Below, piece by piece: positions 49,443 to 60,300 of a DNA stretch of 64,000 bases. The stretch is from positions 310,001 through 374,000 of the forward strand of contig NZ_JALPRE010000003.1 of the NCBI RefSeq assembly GCF_023195925.1. Reading direction: 5' to 3'. Every line of letters starts with the position of its first letter. Position 1 is the first letter of the stretch. The notes below the pieces were generated by a model. It had not been told where the DNA came from. It searched no databases and worked only from the letters and a program-made list of their open reading frames with translations. This stretch comes from Aquimarina acroporae. Lineage in GTDB: Bacteria; Bacteroidota; Bacteroidia; Flavobacteriales; Flavobacteriaceae. A program made the translations under genes and the position numbers.

Positions 49443-52421
49443 ATGAAAAGTATGATACTTAAACGACTCATATTCCTTCTTGTATTTTTATCGGGGGGTA
49501 TGATGTTTGCGCAAATCACTGTTTCTGGAGTGGTTTCAGATCCCAATGGGCCTGTTCCTGGGATTAATGTAATCGTCAAAGGTACTAATCAGGGGGCTAG
49601 TACCGATTTTGATGGTAAATATACTATAGACAATGTTGCAGAAGATGCCATATTAGTCTTTAGTTATGTTGGTTTTCAAACGCAAGAAGTTGCAGTTGGA
49701 GGACAAACTACAATAAATGTTACCATGGTCGAAGACGCTTCAGAATTAGATGAGGTTGTGGTAGTTGGATACGGTACACAATCGGTAAGAGATGTTACAG
49801 GGTCTGTTGCTTCGGTAAAAGCCGAAGACTTTAACAGTGGTGTGATAGCCTCTCCTGAAGAGCTTATTCAGGGTAAAACAGCCGGTGTACAAATTACCCA
49901 AACCAGTGGTGAACCTGGGGCTGGGGTAAATATTAGAATACGAGGTACATCTTCGGTACGAGGTAACAATAACCCATTATATGTATTAGATGGGGTACCT
50001 TTAAGTGGTTCAGATTCTTCTTCAGGAACTGGAGGAGCAGATATTGGAGGTGCTTCTGCAAAAAACCCTTTAAACTTCTTAAATCCAAGTGATATTGCAA
50101 GTATAGATATCTTAAAAGATGCATCTGCTACAGCAATTTATGGTTCAAGGGGAGCCAATGGGGTTGTGATTATTACCACCAAAAAAGGTAAAGCAGGTAA
50201 ACCTATTCTCGAATTTTCGACATCAATTTCTACTGCTAGTGTTCCTAATCGTGTAGAAGTTTTAGATAGAGCAGGTTTCTTAGCGGCTCAAACTGCCCTT
50301 GGAGGTGATTTAAGTGTTTTAGATCAAGGAAGTGATACAGACTGGCAGGATTTAATTTATAGAAATTCATTCTCGTCAAATCATAATGTATCTTATGGTG
50401 GAGGAACAGATACAGGTAGATATTTATTATCTCTGAGTTATTCTGATCAAGAAGGTGTTGTAGAAAATAGTGGTTTAGAAAGAATTACGGCAAGAGTGAA
50501 TTTGTCTCAAAAATTCTTTGATGACAAGTTAAGATTGGCCTCTCAAATCACAGTTTCTGATGTAGATGACCAAAGAGCACCAATCGCTGATAACGCCAAT
50601 GCTAGAGGTGATTTAATTTCAGCATCTTATTATTCTAATCCTACATTAGCTCCATATGATGCAAATGGAATTCCGACATCTACTGGTTCTCAGGAGCAAC
50701 TGAATCCGGCTGCATTATTGTTTTATATTCAAGATAATACCAACACTTTCAGAACTTTTGCAAACTTGTCTGCAGAATATGAAATTTTCGAAGGACTTAC
50801 TTTTAAGACCTTAGTGGGGCTTGATAAATCTGTATCAAGAAGAGCAGGAGCTTATTCTCCAGATTTAGAAATGAATGGAGTACAAGATTTGGGTCGAGCT
50901 CAAATAGATGATTTAAATCTTACTACGACACTTTGGGAAAACTATTTTAATTATAATACCGAGATAGGTAGTAATGCCACTTTAGATGCAATTTTAGGAT
51001 ATTCTTTCCAAGAATTTAAGGCGGAAACTACCACCTTAATTGCGGCTGATTTTAGAAATCCTGATCCAGGATTTATGATTAACAATATTGCTTCTGCTCA
51101 GGTTTTTGGAGCAAATACTACTGATTTTACCGATGAGTTACAATCCTTTTATGGTAGGGTGAATTATTCATTGATGGGTAAATATTTAGTTACTGCAACA
51201 CTAAGGGCTGATGGTTCGACTAGATTTGGTCCAGATAGAAAATATGGATACTTCCCATCTTTTGCATTAGCATGGAGATTATCTGAAGAAGATTTTATTC
51301 CAAGCAATATATTTAGTGACTTAAAATTAAGACTTGGATATGGGGTTACTGGTAACCAGGAAATTCCAGGAAACCTATATGTACAACGTACCAGATTTGG
51401 AACAGGAACTATCGATAATGGAGGTAACTTTATTCCTGGAGGAGAAGGTGCTGTAACATTTAATAATCCAGATCTACAATGGGAGGAAACATCTCAGTTA
51501 AATGTTGGTTTAGATTTCGGATTCTTAGATAACAGAATTACAGGTTCTATAGATTTCTATAGAAAAAATACTTCTGATCTGTTAATACAAGTAACAAGTG
51601 CTCAGCCGGCTGTTACTCCATTCGTTTGGAACAATCTTGATGCTGATGTTATTAACCAAGGGGTAGAATTTGCGATCAACGCAGAGGCTGTAAGAACAGA
51701 GAATTTTACTTGGAACACGCAGTTTAATATTTCTTACAACAAAAATGAGGTTACCAATTTTAATGAAGCACCAATTAATACAGGACAAATTGATGGTCCT
51801 GGTTTAACAGGAGCATTCGCGCAGCAGATAGCAGACGGAAGACCGTTATATGCTTATTTCTTAAGAGAATTTACAGGTTTCGATAGTAATGGTATTGCTC
51901 AATATGCAGGTGGAGATGTACAAAGGTTTACAGGAGATAGCCCATTACCAGACTTTAATTTAGGTTTTACAAATACATTTAAGTATAAAAACCTTGATTT
52001 AAGTCTGTTTTTTGCAGGACAATTTGGACATAAGATTTATAACAATACTGCCAACGCATTGTTTACTGTAGCCAATTTATCACAGGGTAGAAACGTATCT
52101 ACAGATACTGCTGCTTTAATAGGAACAGAAGATCCTTTTAATGCTGGTGATGTTTCTACCAGATTTTTGGAAGATGGATCTTTCTTAAGGTTACAGAACG
52201 TTACTCTTGGATACAACTTCGATATGAATAACTCTAAAATCATCGATAGATTTAGAGTGTATGCAAATGCTCAAAACCTATTTGTGATCACAGATTATAG
52301 TGGTCAGGATCCTGAGGTTTCGGTTAATAAGCAAATAAACGGTGTTCCATCAATAGGAATCGATTACACAGCCTATCCTAGACCGAGAACCTTCACATTA
52401 GGATTAAACGTAACATTTTAG
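49443..52421 (+). CDS. SusC/RagA-family TonB-dependent outer-membrane transporter
   Basis: 992 residues. Signal peptide ends MMFAQ. A carboxypeptidase-like CNA-B domain ('VSGVVSDPNGPVPGINVIVK' to 'TTINVTMVEDA') leads to the TonB-box/plug start 'LDEVVVVGYGTQSVRDVTGS', plug 'IRIRGTSSVRGNNNPLYVLD' and 'ASATAIYGSRGANGVVIITT', then a 22-strand barrel ending in 'YPRPRTFTLGLNVTF'. SusC proteins import glycans with a SusD lid; the SusD gene is 23 bases downstream. Given GH13 and GH65 neighbours, alpha-gluco-oligosaccharides are the likely cargo, but the VCBS genes that follow leave other cargo open. Confidence 0.96.
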   Translation: MKSMILKRLIFLLVFLSGGMMFAQITVSGVVSDPNGPVPGINVIVKGTNQGASTDFDGKYTIDNVAEDAILVFSYVGFQTQEVAVGGQTTINVTMVEDASELDEVVVVGYGTQSVRDVTGSVASVKAEDFNSGVIASPEELIQGKTAGVQITQTSGEPGAGVNIRIRGTSSVRGNNNPLYVLDGVPLSGSDSSSGTGGADIGGASAKNPLNFLNPSDIASIDILKDASATAIYGSRGANGVVIITTKKGKAGKPILEFSTSISTASVPNRVEVLDRAGFLAAQTALGGDLSVLDQGSDTDWQDLIYRNSFSSNHNVSYGGGTDTGRYLLSLSYSDQEGVVENSGLERITARVNLSQKFFDDKLRLASQITVSDVDDQRAPIADNANARGDLISASYYSNPTLAPYDANGIPTSTGSQEQLNPAALLFYIQDNTNTFRTFANLSAEYEIFEGLTFKTLVGLDKSVSRRAGAYSPDLEMNGVQDLGRAQIDDLNLTTTLWENYFNYNTEIGSNATLDAILGYSFQEFKAETTTLIAADFRNPDPGFMINNIASAQVFGANTTDFTDELQSFYGRVNYSLMGKYLVTATLRADGSTRFGPDRKYGYFPSFALAWRLSEEDFIPSNIFSDLKLRLGYGVTGNQEIPGNLYVQRTRFGTGTIDNGGNFIPGGEGAVTFNNPDLQWEETSQLNVGLDFGFLDNRITGSIDFYRKNTSDLLIQVTSAQPAVTPFVWNNLDADVINQGVEFAINAEAVRTENFTWNTQFNISYNKNEVTNFNEAPINTGQIDGPGLTGAFAQQIADGRPLYAYFLREFTGFDSNGIAQYAGGDVQRFTGDSPLPDFNLGFTNTFKYKNLDLSLFFAGQFGHKIYNNTANALFTVANLSQGRNVSTDTAALIGTEDPFNAGDVSTRFLEDGSFLRLQNVTLGYNFDMNNSKIIDRFRVYANAQNLFVITDYSGQDPEVSVNKQINGVPSIGIDYTAYPRPRTFTLGLNVTF

Positions 52422-52444
52422 TATATTTTAGTAAAAAACGAAAA

Positions 52445-53932
52445 ATGAAAAATTTTAAATTTAAATCGGGAGCAATGATCTTTGCAGGCGTTCTGATATT
52501 TTCTTTCGGAGCTTGTACAGACTTAGAACCATCATTCGATGACTCCATACCAGCTGAAGACGCGTCAGGTGCGTTCACTGGTGTAGACCCAACTAACTTT
52601 TTAGAATCAGCATATAACGATATTGAAGGAATGGGAGACCAGGCCAATACTTATGCTTTATTAGAAGTGTCATCTGACGAACTTGTGGTACTTACAAGAG
52701 GCGCAGACTGGGGAGATAATGGAATTTGGAGAACTATGCACCAACATACTTGGGATGCAAACCACCAACATATTCTAACCGCTTGGAACAACAGAAATGC
52801 CGCAGTATTTAGATGTAATCAAATCATCGCACCAGAATCTGGAGCATCACCAGAGCAACTGGCTCAAGCCAAGGTGTTGAGAGCACTAAATATGTTTTAT
52901 GTAATGGATTTCTTTGGTCAGGTACCTTTTAGGGACGTAAACGATGGTATCGATGTAGATCCTAGAGTACTTACAAGAGCAGAAGCATTTGATTTTATTG
53001 TTCAGGATCTTACAGAAGCATTACCTAATTTAGGTTCAGATGTGGGAGAAATCTTTACTGCTGATCGAGGTTTTGCAAACTTTATGCTAGCTAAACTATA
53101 TCTTAATAAAGAAGTATACACAGGAAGTGCAGATGCTTCAGATTATACTAGAGTAATAGAAGCCTGCGATGCGATCACGGCAGATGGATATACTTTGGAT
53201 GCCGAGTATTTTGAAATCTTCAAACCAGGTCATGCCAATCAAGAAATCATTTTAGCACTTGATACCTTTACAGGTAATAGAGTTTGGAATATACTTCACC
53301 CTAATCAAGGAGGATGGAATGGTTTTGCTACCCTTGCTGAAGTATATGACTCTTTTGAAACAGGAGATATTCGCTTAGGAACTCCCAGTTCTCCTACTGA
53401 AGGATTTGGTACAGGAATGCTAATCGGTCAACAATATGATGCCGATGGAACTGCGTTGACCGATAGAGGAGGAAATGCTCTTGTATTTACAAAAGATTTC
53501 CCCACAGGTATTAGTGGTAACAACGAACGTACAGGGGTAAGGCCTATGAAATATACTGAGGAAGGAGACGATGGAAAACCAAGTCCAGGTAACGGTACTG
53601 TATTGGCAAGATATGCAGATGTATTGTTGATGAAAGCTGAAGCAATTATGAAAGGTGGGACTTCTGCTGAAACTGCTGAAAGTATAATAGATAACTTGAG
53701 AACGTTAAGAGGAGTAAGCGCAAATGGAAGTTATACCATGGCAGAACTACTTGATGAGAGAAGAAGAGAATTATGGGTAGAAGGTTGGAGAAGAAATGAC
53801 CAAATTAGATTTGGTACTTTTAACGAAACTTGGGACATGAAAGAAAACACAGAAACTTTCAGAGTATTATTCCCAATTCCTGCTACCGCAGTAGCTACCA
53901 ATCCTAATTTATCACAAAATACAGGATATTAA
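52445..53932 (+). CDS. SusD/RagB-family surface glycan-binding lipoprotein
   Basis: 495 residues. Lipoprotein signal 'MIFAGVLIFSFGACTDLEPS' with the anchor Cys in GACTD. The SusD TPR-rich fold: 'ALNMFYVMDFFGQVPFRDVN', 'LTRAEAFDFIVQDLTEALPN', 'FANFMLAKLYLNKEVYTG', and the C-terminal 'VLARYADVLLMKAEAIMKGG', 'LLDERRRELWVEGWRRNDQI' and 'FPIPATAVATNPNLSQNTGY'. It binds the glycan at the cell surface and caps the SusC barrel. Separated by 23 bases from susC and by a strong hairpin from the VCBS genes. Confidence 0.96.
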   Translation: MKNFKFKSGAMIFAGVLIFSFGACTDLEPSFDDSIPAEDASGAFTGVDPTNFLESAYNDIEGMGDQANTYALLEVSSDELVVLTRGADWGDNGIWRTMHQHTWDANHQHILTAWNNRNAAVFRCNQIIAPESGASPEQLAQAKVLRALNMFYVMDFFGQVPFRDVNDGIDVDPRVLTRAEAFDFIVQDLTEALPNLGSDVGEIFTADRGFANFMLAKLYLNKEVYTGSADASDYTRVIEACDAITADGYTLDAEYFEIFKPGHANQEIILALDTFTGNRVWNILHPNQGGWNGFATLAEVYDSFETGDIRLGTPSSPTEGFGTGMLIGQQYDADGTALTDRGGNALVFTKDFPTGISGNNERTGVRPMKYTEEGDDGKPSPGNGTVLARYADVLLMKAEAIMKGGTSAETAESIIDNLRTLRGVSANGSYTMAELLDERRRELWVEGWRRNDQIRFGTFNETWDMKENTETFRVLFPIPATAVATNPNLSQNTGY

Positions 53933-53960
53933 TTAGATAAAAATTTATTTGATGTAAATT

Positions 53961-53990
53961 ACTAAGCCCTTCAAGAACGAAGGGCTTAGT
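53961..53990 (+). terminator. Strong hairpin between susD and the VCBS genes
   Basis: ACTAAGCCCTTC (53961-53972) and its exact complement (53979-53990) enclose a 6-base loop. The 12-bp stem has only TTAATT after it. It starts 29 bases past the susD stop and 21 bases before the first VCBS start, so it may limit read-through or stabilise the susCD message. Confidence 0.65.
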
Positions 53991-54010
53991 TAATTACATA
54001 ATTTTTTGAT

Positions 54011-57000
54011 GTGAATAGTCTTCGTAAAGGTATATTTATTAGATTCAAAATTCTTGTTATCAGTTGGTTATTGGTTTCTTGTTATAAAGAAAAGCAACCC
54101 TTTTTGTTTCAAATTAAAGATAATAAGGACACGGGCATACAGTTTGCCAATACGCTGAAAAACACTCCAGAATTAAATATTCTTACCTATCTGTATTATT
54201 ATAATGGTGCTGGTATTGGAGTTGGAGATTTTAATAATGACGGCTGGGAAGATTTATATTTTGTCGCCAATCAAGGTGCAAATCATTTATACTTAAACCA
54301 AAAAAACCTTCAGTTTAGAGAAGCAACTCCTGAGATTTTAAAGGACGAAGAAGGATGGTCGACAGGAGTTTCAGTCATTGATGTTAATCATGACGGATGG
54401 CAAGATATTTACCTCTGTAAAGTGAGTGGTTTTCTGGGGATAACAGGTAAAAACAAACTATTCATAAATCGTGGGCCAGATCAAAATGGGATTCCGGTTT
54501 TTGAAGAACAAGCCAGTAACTACAATTTAGATATTGCTTCACTCGCCACACAATCATCTTTTTTCGATTACGATAAAGATGGAGACCTAGATATGTTTTT
54601 GCTTAATCATTCGGTTCATCCTAATAGAACCTATGGTAGAGGAACAAAAAGAAAACAAATCGATTCGTTGTCTGGAGATCGATTGTATAGAAATGACGAT
54701 GGTGTTTTTATGAATATTTCTGGTAAAGCCAAAATTTATCAAGGTAAAATTGGGTACGGATTGGGAATTGCCACAGGTGATTTGAACAATAATGGTTTTT
54801 CAGATTTGTACATTGGAAATGATTTTTTTGAAAATGACTATTTGTATATCAATCAAAAAAATGGAGAGTTTAAAGAGCTTGTTACCAAAGAAAAAGGCAA
54901 AATTGGGCATACTTCACACTTTTCTATGGGTATCGATATTGCTGATATTAATAATGACGGCTTAAATGATATTATTTCGCTAGATATGTTACCAGAAGAT
55001 TTAGAAACCTATAAAGCTTCAGGTACAGAATATGGGTATACTACCTATAATCAATATTTGAAAAATGGATACCAACCGCAATACATGCAAAACACCCTAC
55101 AGCTCAATCGAGGAGGAAATACTTTTAGTGAAATAGCTTTTTATTCAGGGATAGCAGCTACAGAATGGAGTTGGGCTCCGCTTATTGCAGATTTAGACAA
55201 CGATGGATATAAAGATATATTTATTTCGAACGGAATAAAAGGAGCTACGAATGATATGGATTTTATAAGTTTTATCGCAAATGAAAAAATCCAAAAAAGA
55301 ATCAATAAGGGGATGAAAAGTGAAGACCTCTCATTGATTAAAGAATTACCAGATAAGAAAGCATCAAATTATTTTTATAAAAATAATGGGGATTTGACCT
55401 TTAAGAATATGTCGAGCTTGTGGTTGCAAAACAAAAAATCATATAGCAATGGTGCAGTGTTTTCAGATCTTGATAATGACGGAGATTTAGACATTATTAC
55501 CAATAATATAGACGAAGATGTTTTTGTTTATGAGAACAAAGCCAATGAGCTGATAAAAAACAACTTCATAAAAGTAAAACTCAAAAGTTCAGATAATAAC
55601 CCTGATGCTGTCGGTTCAAAAGTTACGCTCTTTGCAAATAATGAGATGCAAGCTTATGAGAATTATAGAACAAGAGGGTATCTGTCATCGGTTTCTGGAG
55701 ATATCCATTTTGGACTTGGTAATCAAACTAGTATTGACTCTATAGTGGTGCATTGGCCTAATGGCAATGCCGAAACCTTTAAAGATTTAAAAATTAATTC
55801 GGTTAATGTACTCGAAAGAACTGGTAGAGGTGATAAAGGTTCAAAAAGGGAAAGAATCGTGAGTTTTATAAAAAATGATTCGTGTTTTATACCATGGGAG
55901 CATAAAGAATTTGAGACTAAAGATTTTACTAGTGAACCCTTGGCTCCTTATGCAATTTCTAACGAAGGTCCTCATGTTTCGGTGGTAGATGTTAATCAAG
56001 ATGGTTTAGACGATATTTTTATTCCCGGAGGAAGATTTGATGCCTCAGAGTTGTTAATTCAGCAAGTAAACGGAGAATTTGAGAAAAGTATTCAGTCTGT
56101 TTTTGAAGAAGATATCAAATTTGAAGATATTGTTCAGACATTTGTCGATATAGATGGCGATCAAGATTTGGATTTGGTGATTTTGTCTGCCGGAAATGAA
56201 ACTTTTTCCGAGTATAGAGGTACACCTAGAATATATAAAAATGAAGGAGGTAAGTTCATAAAATTCGATAGCGGTATAGAAGATATAAAAACGAATGGAT
56301 CTACTGTAACATCGGCCGATATAGATCTAGATGGAGATATAGACCTTTTTATAGGCTCTAATACTGTGCCAGGAAGATATGGAAAAACACCCCAGAATTA
56401 TCTTATGCTTAATAATGGTTCTGGAGAGTTTAGTGATGTAACAAATAGTTATGCTAATCAACTCGACCAGATAGGGATGGTTTTTGATGCTAATTTTGTA
56501 GACATAGATCAAGACGGAGATTCAGATTTAATAGTTGTAGGACACTATATGCCTATTTCTGTTTTTCTGAATAACGGTAAAGGACATTTTGAAAATAGTA
56601 CACCAGATACACTTCAGAAAACAAATGGGTGGTGGAATTGTGTAGAAGTTGCTGATATGGATAATGATGGGGATCTCGATATTTTAGCAGGTAACTGGGG
56701 ACTCAATTCAAGGCTATCAGCCTCTTTAGATGAGCCTATACAGCTGTATAGAAATGATTTTGATGGTAATGGTAAAGTAGATCCAATTGTAACTTATTTT
56801 TATAGAGGTAAAGAAACTCCCATAGCCACAAAAGATGAACTCAGTAAGCAAATACCGACACTAAACAAAAAATTCCTGTCTTACGGTGATTTTGCAAAAG
56901 CCAATTTTGAAAGTTATTTCCCCAAAAGTAAAATTACATCGGCTCAGAAAAAAGAAGTATATACACTGGCAACCACATATTTTGAAAATAAAGGAAACCT

Positions 57001-57331
57001 TACTTTTGAGAGTATAGTACTTCCCTGGGAAACACAAATTTCATCTGTACATGACATGTGTGTAGATGATGTAAATGGAGATAATTTTCCTGATATTATT
57101 TTAGGCGGAAACACCTATGAGATCAATACACAATTAAGTAGATTAGATGCTTCTTACGGAAGTTTATTAATCAACGATGGTAAAGGGAATTTTAAGGATA
57201 TGGCTACAAAAGATTTTAAAATAACAGGAGCGGTTAGATCTATTCAAAAACTTAAGGTGAACGAAGAAGAATACTTTCTTTTTGGAATAAACAATGACAG
57301 CTTACAACTAGCAAAAAAAATTAAAAATTAA
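54011..57331 (+). CDS. VCBS/FG-GAP and ASPIC-UnbV lipoprotein 1
   Basis: 1106 residues from a GTG start; no in-frame ATG fits. The signal 'FKILVISWLLVSCYKEKQPF' gives a lipid Cys. A row of FG-GAP/VCBS Ca-binding blades follows: 'GDFNNDGWEDLYF', 'DVNHDGWQDIYL', 'DYDKDGDLDMFL', 'DLDNDGYKDIFI', 'DLDNDGDLDIIT', then a second set from about residue 660 ('DVNQDGLDDIFI', 'DMDNDGDLDILA'). Between the sets is the ASPIC/UnbV domain (about 515-610) with 'AVGSKVTLFANNEMQAYENY' and 'SIDSIVVHWPNGNAETF'. Two beta-propellers joined by ASPIC are inferred. Probably surface-exposed; function unknown. First of three tandem paralogues. Confidence 0.9.
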   Translation: MNSLRKGIFIRFKILVISWLLVSCYKEKQPFLFQIKDNKDTGIQFANTLKNTPELNILTYLYYYNGAGIGVGDFNNDGWEDLYFVANQGANHLYLNQKNLQFREATPEILKDEEGWSTGVSVIDVNHDGWQDIYLCKVSGFLGITGKNKLFINRGPDQNGIPVFEEQASNYNLDIASLATQSSFFDYDKDGDLDMFLLNHSVHPNRTYGRGTKRKQIDSLSGDRLYRNDDGVFMNISGKAKIYQGKIGYGLGIATGDLNNNGFSDLYIGNDFFENDYLYINQKNGEFKELVTKEKGKIGHTSHFSMGIDIADINNDGLNDIISLDMLPEDLETYKASGTEYGYTTYNQYLKNGYQPQYMQNTLQLNRGGNTFSEIAFYSGIAATEWSWAPLIADLDNDGYKDIFISNGIKGATNDMDFISFIANEKIQKRINKGMKSEDLSLIKELPDKKASNYFYKNNGDLTFKNMSSLWLQNKKSYSNGAVFSDLDNDGDLDIITNNIDEDVFVYENKANELIKNNFIKVKLKSSDNNPDAVGSKVTLFANNEMQAYENYRTRGYLSSVSGDIHFGLGNQTSIDSIVVHWPNGNAETFKDLKINSVNVLERTGRGDKGSKRERIVSFIKNDSCFIPWEHKEFETKDFTSEPLAPYAISNEGPHVSVVDVNQDGLDDIFIPGGRFDASELLIQQVNGEFEKSIQSVFEEDIKFEDIVQTFVDIDGDQDLDLVILSAGNETFSEYRGTPRIYKNEGGKFIKFDSGIEDIKTNGSTVTSADIDLDGDIDLFIGSNTVPGRYGKTPQNYLMLNNGSGEFSDVTNSYANQLDQIGMVFDANFVDIDQDGDSDLIVVGHYMPISVFLNNGKGHFENSTPDTLQKTNGWWNCVEVADMDNDGDLDILAGNWGLNSRLSASLDEPIQLYRNDFDGNGKVDPIVTYFYRGKETPIATKDELSKQIPTLNKKFLSYGDFAKANFESYFPKSKITSAQKKEVYTLATTYFENKGNLTFESIVLPWETQISSVHDMCVDDVNGDNFPDIILGGNTYEINTQLSRLDASYGSLLINDGKGNFKDMATKDFKITGAVRSIQKLKVNEEEYFLFGINNDSLQLAKKIKN

Positions 57332-57332
57332 C

Positions 57333-60300
57333 ATGCGATCATCACTAAAAATATTGATTTTAGGGCTTTTTATTTTTTCGTGTAAACAGCAAACAACAGA
57401 GGTTTCAACTTCAACTTCCGAAGAAAAGTTATTTACAAAATTGTCATCAGATCAAACGCACATTAACTTCATTAATGAAGTGCAAAATGAAAGAGATTTC
57501 AATATTTTCAAATACCGGAATTTTTATAATGGAGGAGGTGTAGGAATAGGAGATATTAATAATGATGGTTTGGCCGATGTCTATTTAACCGCCAATAGAG
57601 GAAACAATAAATTGTTTTTAAATAAAGGGGGTTTTAAGTTTGAAGATCTAAGCGAAACATCGGGAACGACAGGAAAAAATTCTTGGTCTACAGGTGTGGT
57701 GATGGTAGATATTAATGCCGATGGGTTATTAGATATTTATGTGTGTAATGCTGGAAATGTAGAAGGGGATGATCAAAAAAACGAATTGTTTATTAATAAT
57801 GGAGATCTTACGTTCACCGAAAAGGCAGCCGAATATAATTTGGCAGATTGCGGTTTTACAACGCATGCTGCTTTTTTCGATTATGATAGAGATGGGGATC
57901 TTGATGTATATATCCTTAATAACAGTTTTATACCAGTAAGTAGTTTGGGATTTGTAAACAAAAGAAATCTAAGAGCTGAGGACTGGGATCTACCTCCAAT
58001 CTTAAAAGGAGGCGGAGATAAACTTTTACGTAATGATGACGGTGTTTTTAGGGATGTGAGTGAAGAGGCCGGAATCTACGGTAGTTTAATTGGTTTTGGA
58101 CTAGGAGTTACTATAGGTGATGTAAATAAAGATTTGTTACCAGATATTTATGTTTCAAACGACTTTTATGAGAGAGACTACCTCTATATCAATCAAGGAG
58201 ATGGGACTTTTAGTGAAGAAATAAAAGACTGGGTTGAGCATTTAAGTATTTCTTCTATGGGTGCAGATATGGCAGATATTAATAACGATGGGTATCCAGA
58301 GATTTTTGTAACCGATATGTTGCCAGAAGAAGATCAAAGGTTGAAAGAAACCAGTGCCTTCGAAACTTATGATGTGTTCAACCTTAAAAAAAACAGAGAT
58401 TTTTATAACCAATTCATGCAAAACTCATTGCAGTTAAACAATCAGGATAATACCTTTTCTGAGATCGCTTTTTACGGAGGTGTAGCACAAACCGATTGGA
58501 GTTGGGGAGCATTGTTGTTTGATATGGATAATGATGGGTATAGAGATATTTATGTGAGCAATGGTATATACCATGATCTTACCGATCAGGATTTTATGAA
58601 TTTTTTCGCCAATGATATCATTCAAAAAATGACGCTTACAGGTAAAAAGGAAGAAATAGATGGTATTATCAATAAAATGCCATCAAATCCTATTCCCAAT
58701 TATGCTTTCAAGAATGGTGGAGATCTAAGTTTCTCAGATGTTACAAAAGATTGGGGGTTCGATGAACCCACGTTTTCAAATGGATCGGCCTATGGGGATT
58801 TAGATAACGATGGAGACCTAGATTTGATTGTAAGTAATTTTAATGCCGAAGTTTTCGTGTATCGAAATAATACCGAAAAAGAGAATAACAATTACATCAG
58901 GCTAAAGGTAAAAGGAGAAGGGCAAAATACATATGCTATAGGGAGTGTAGTTGAAGTTTTTAGTGAAAATGAAATTATACGGCAAGAACTAATTCCAACT
59001 AGAGGTTTTCAATCTTCAATAGACTATGTAATGACTATCGGTATGGGGAAAGATCGAAAACCAGATTCATTGCGTATCGTATATCCCAACGGAAAATCTG
59101 AAACGTTGCATGATGTTGCTTTAAATACTTTGATCGAAGTAGATCAGAAAGAAGCACAAAATGTTACTGATGAGGTTGCCCATACCGCTAAGATATTTTT
59201 TACAACGCAAAATCAGGATATAGCAGCACATAAAGAGGATCATTATGTAGACTTTGATTATGAGGGACTCATTTATAAAATGCAATCTAAAGAAGGACCT
59301 GCTATAGCAGTTGCAGATGTAAATAATGATGGTAATCAGGATGTCTTTGTCGGAGGAGCATTTAAACAGCAGGGCGTTTTGTATTTTCAAAATAGTAAAG
59401 GAGAACTACAGTTGTCAGGTTTTACTACTGAAGACTTTTTTGAAGATACTGCTGCCGCTTTTGGAGATATTGATGGTGACCAGGACCTCGATTTGATCGT
59501 TGGATCAGGAGGAAATTTTAAAGGAGCAAGAACAGGGGTAAGATATTATGTGAATGATGGTCAAGGAAATTTTTCAAGAGGAGACATTATTTTACCATCA
59601 AGTAGTAATATCTCGACCGTTAGATTGTTTGATTATGATCAAGATAATGATTTAGATATTTTTGTTGGAAGCCTTAGTGAAGTGGGAACATACGGAGTTA
59701 CTCCTAAAAGTTTTTTGTTGCAAAATAATGGGAAAGGAGGGTTCAAAAATGTTACAGCTTCATATGCTCCAGAGCTCACGAGCTTAGGAATGATTACAGA
59801 TGCTACATGGAAAGATGTAGATGCCGATGGTAAAGCAGACCTCATTGTGGTTGGAGACTGGATGAGTCCAAAAATTCTAAAAAATGATGGTACTAGATTA
59901 AAACTTACTACTTCCAACTTAGATGATACTTCAGGATGGTTTCATACTGTAAAAGCTGAGGATCTCGATAATGATGGAGATATCGATTTGATATTAGGAA
60001 ATCGTGGATTAAATGGAATTTATGAGGCTACTTCTGAAAAACCTATGAAAGCTTTTATCTGTGATTTTGATAATAATGGCACCATAGAGCAAATTTTCAC
60101 CCAAACCATAGATGGTAAGGACATTCCAATACACTTAAAAAATGAAATAACCAGACAGATCAACTCATTGAAGAAGCAAAACCTTAAATTTTCAGAGTAT
60201 GCAACAAAATCAATTCAAGAATTGTTTTCTCCAGATATTCTAAAAAAAGCTTCGGTAAAACAAGTAAATACTTTTGCAAGCTTGGTTGCCTATAATGACG

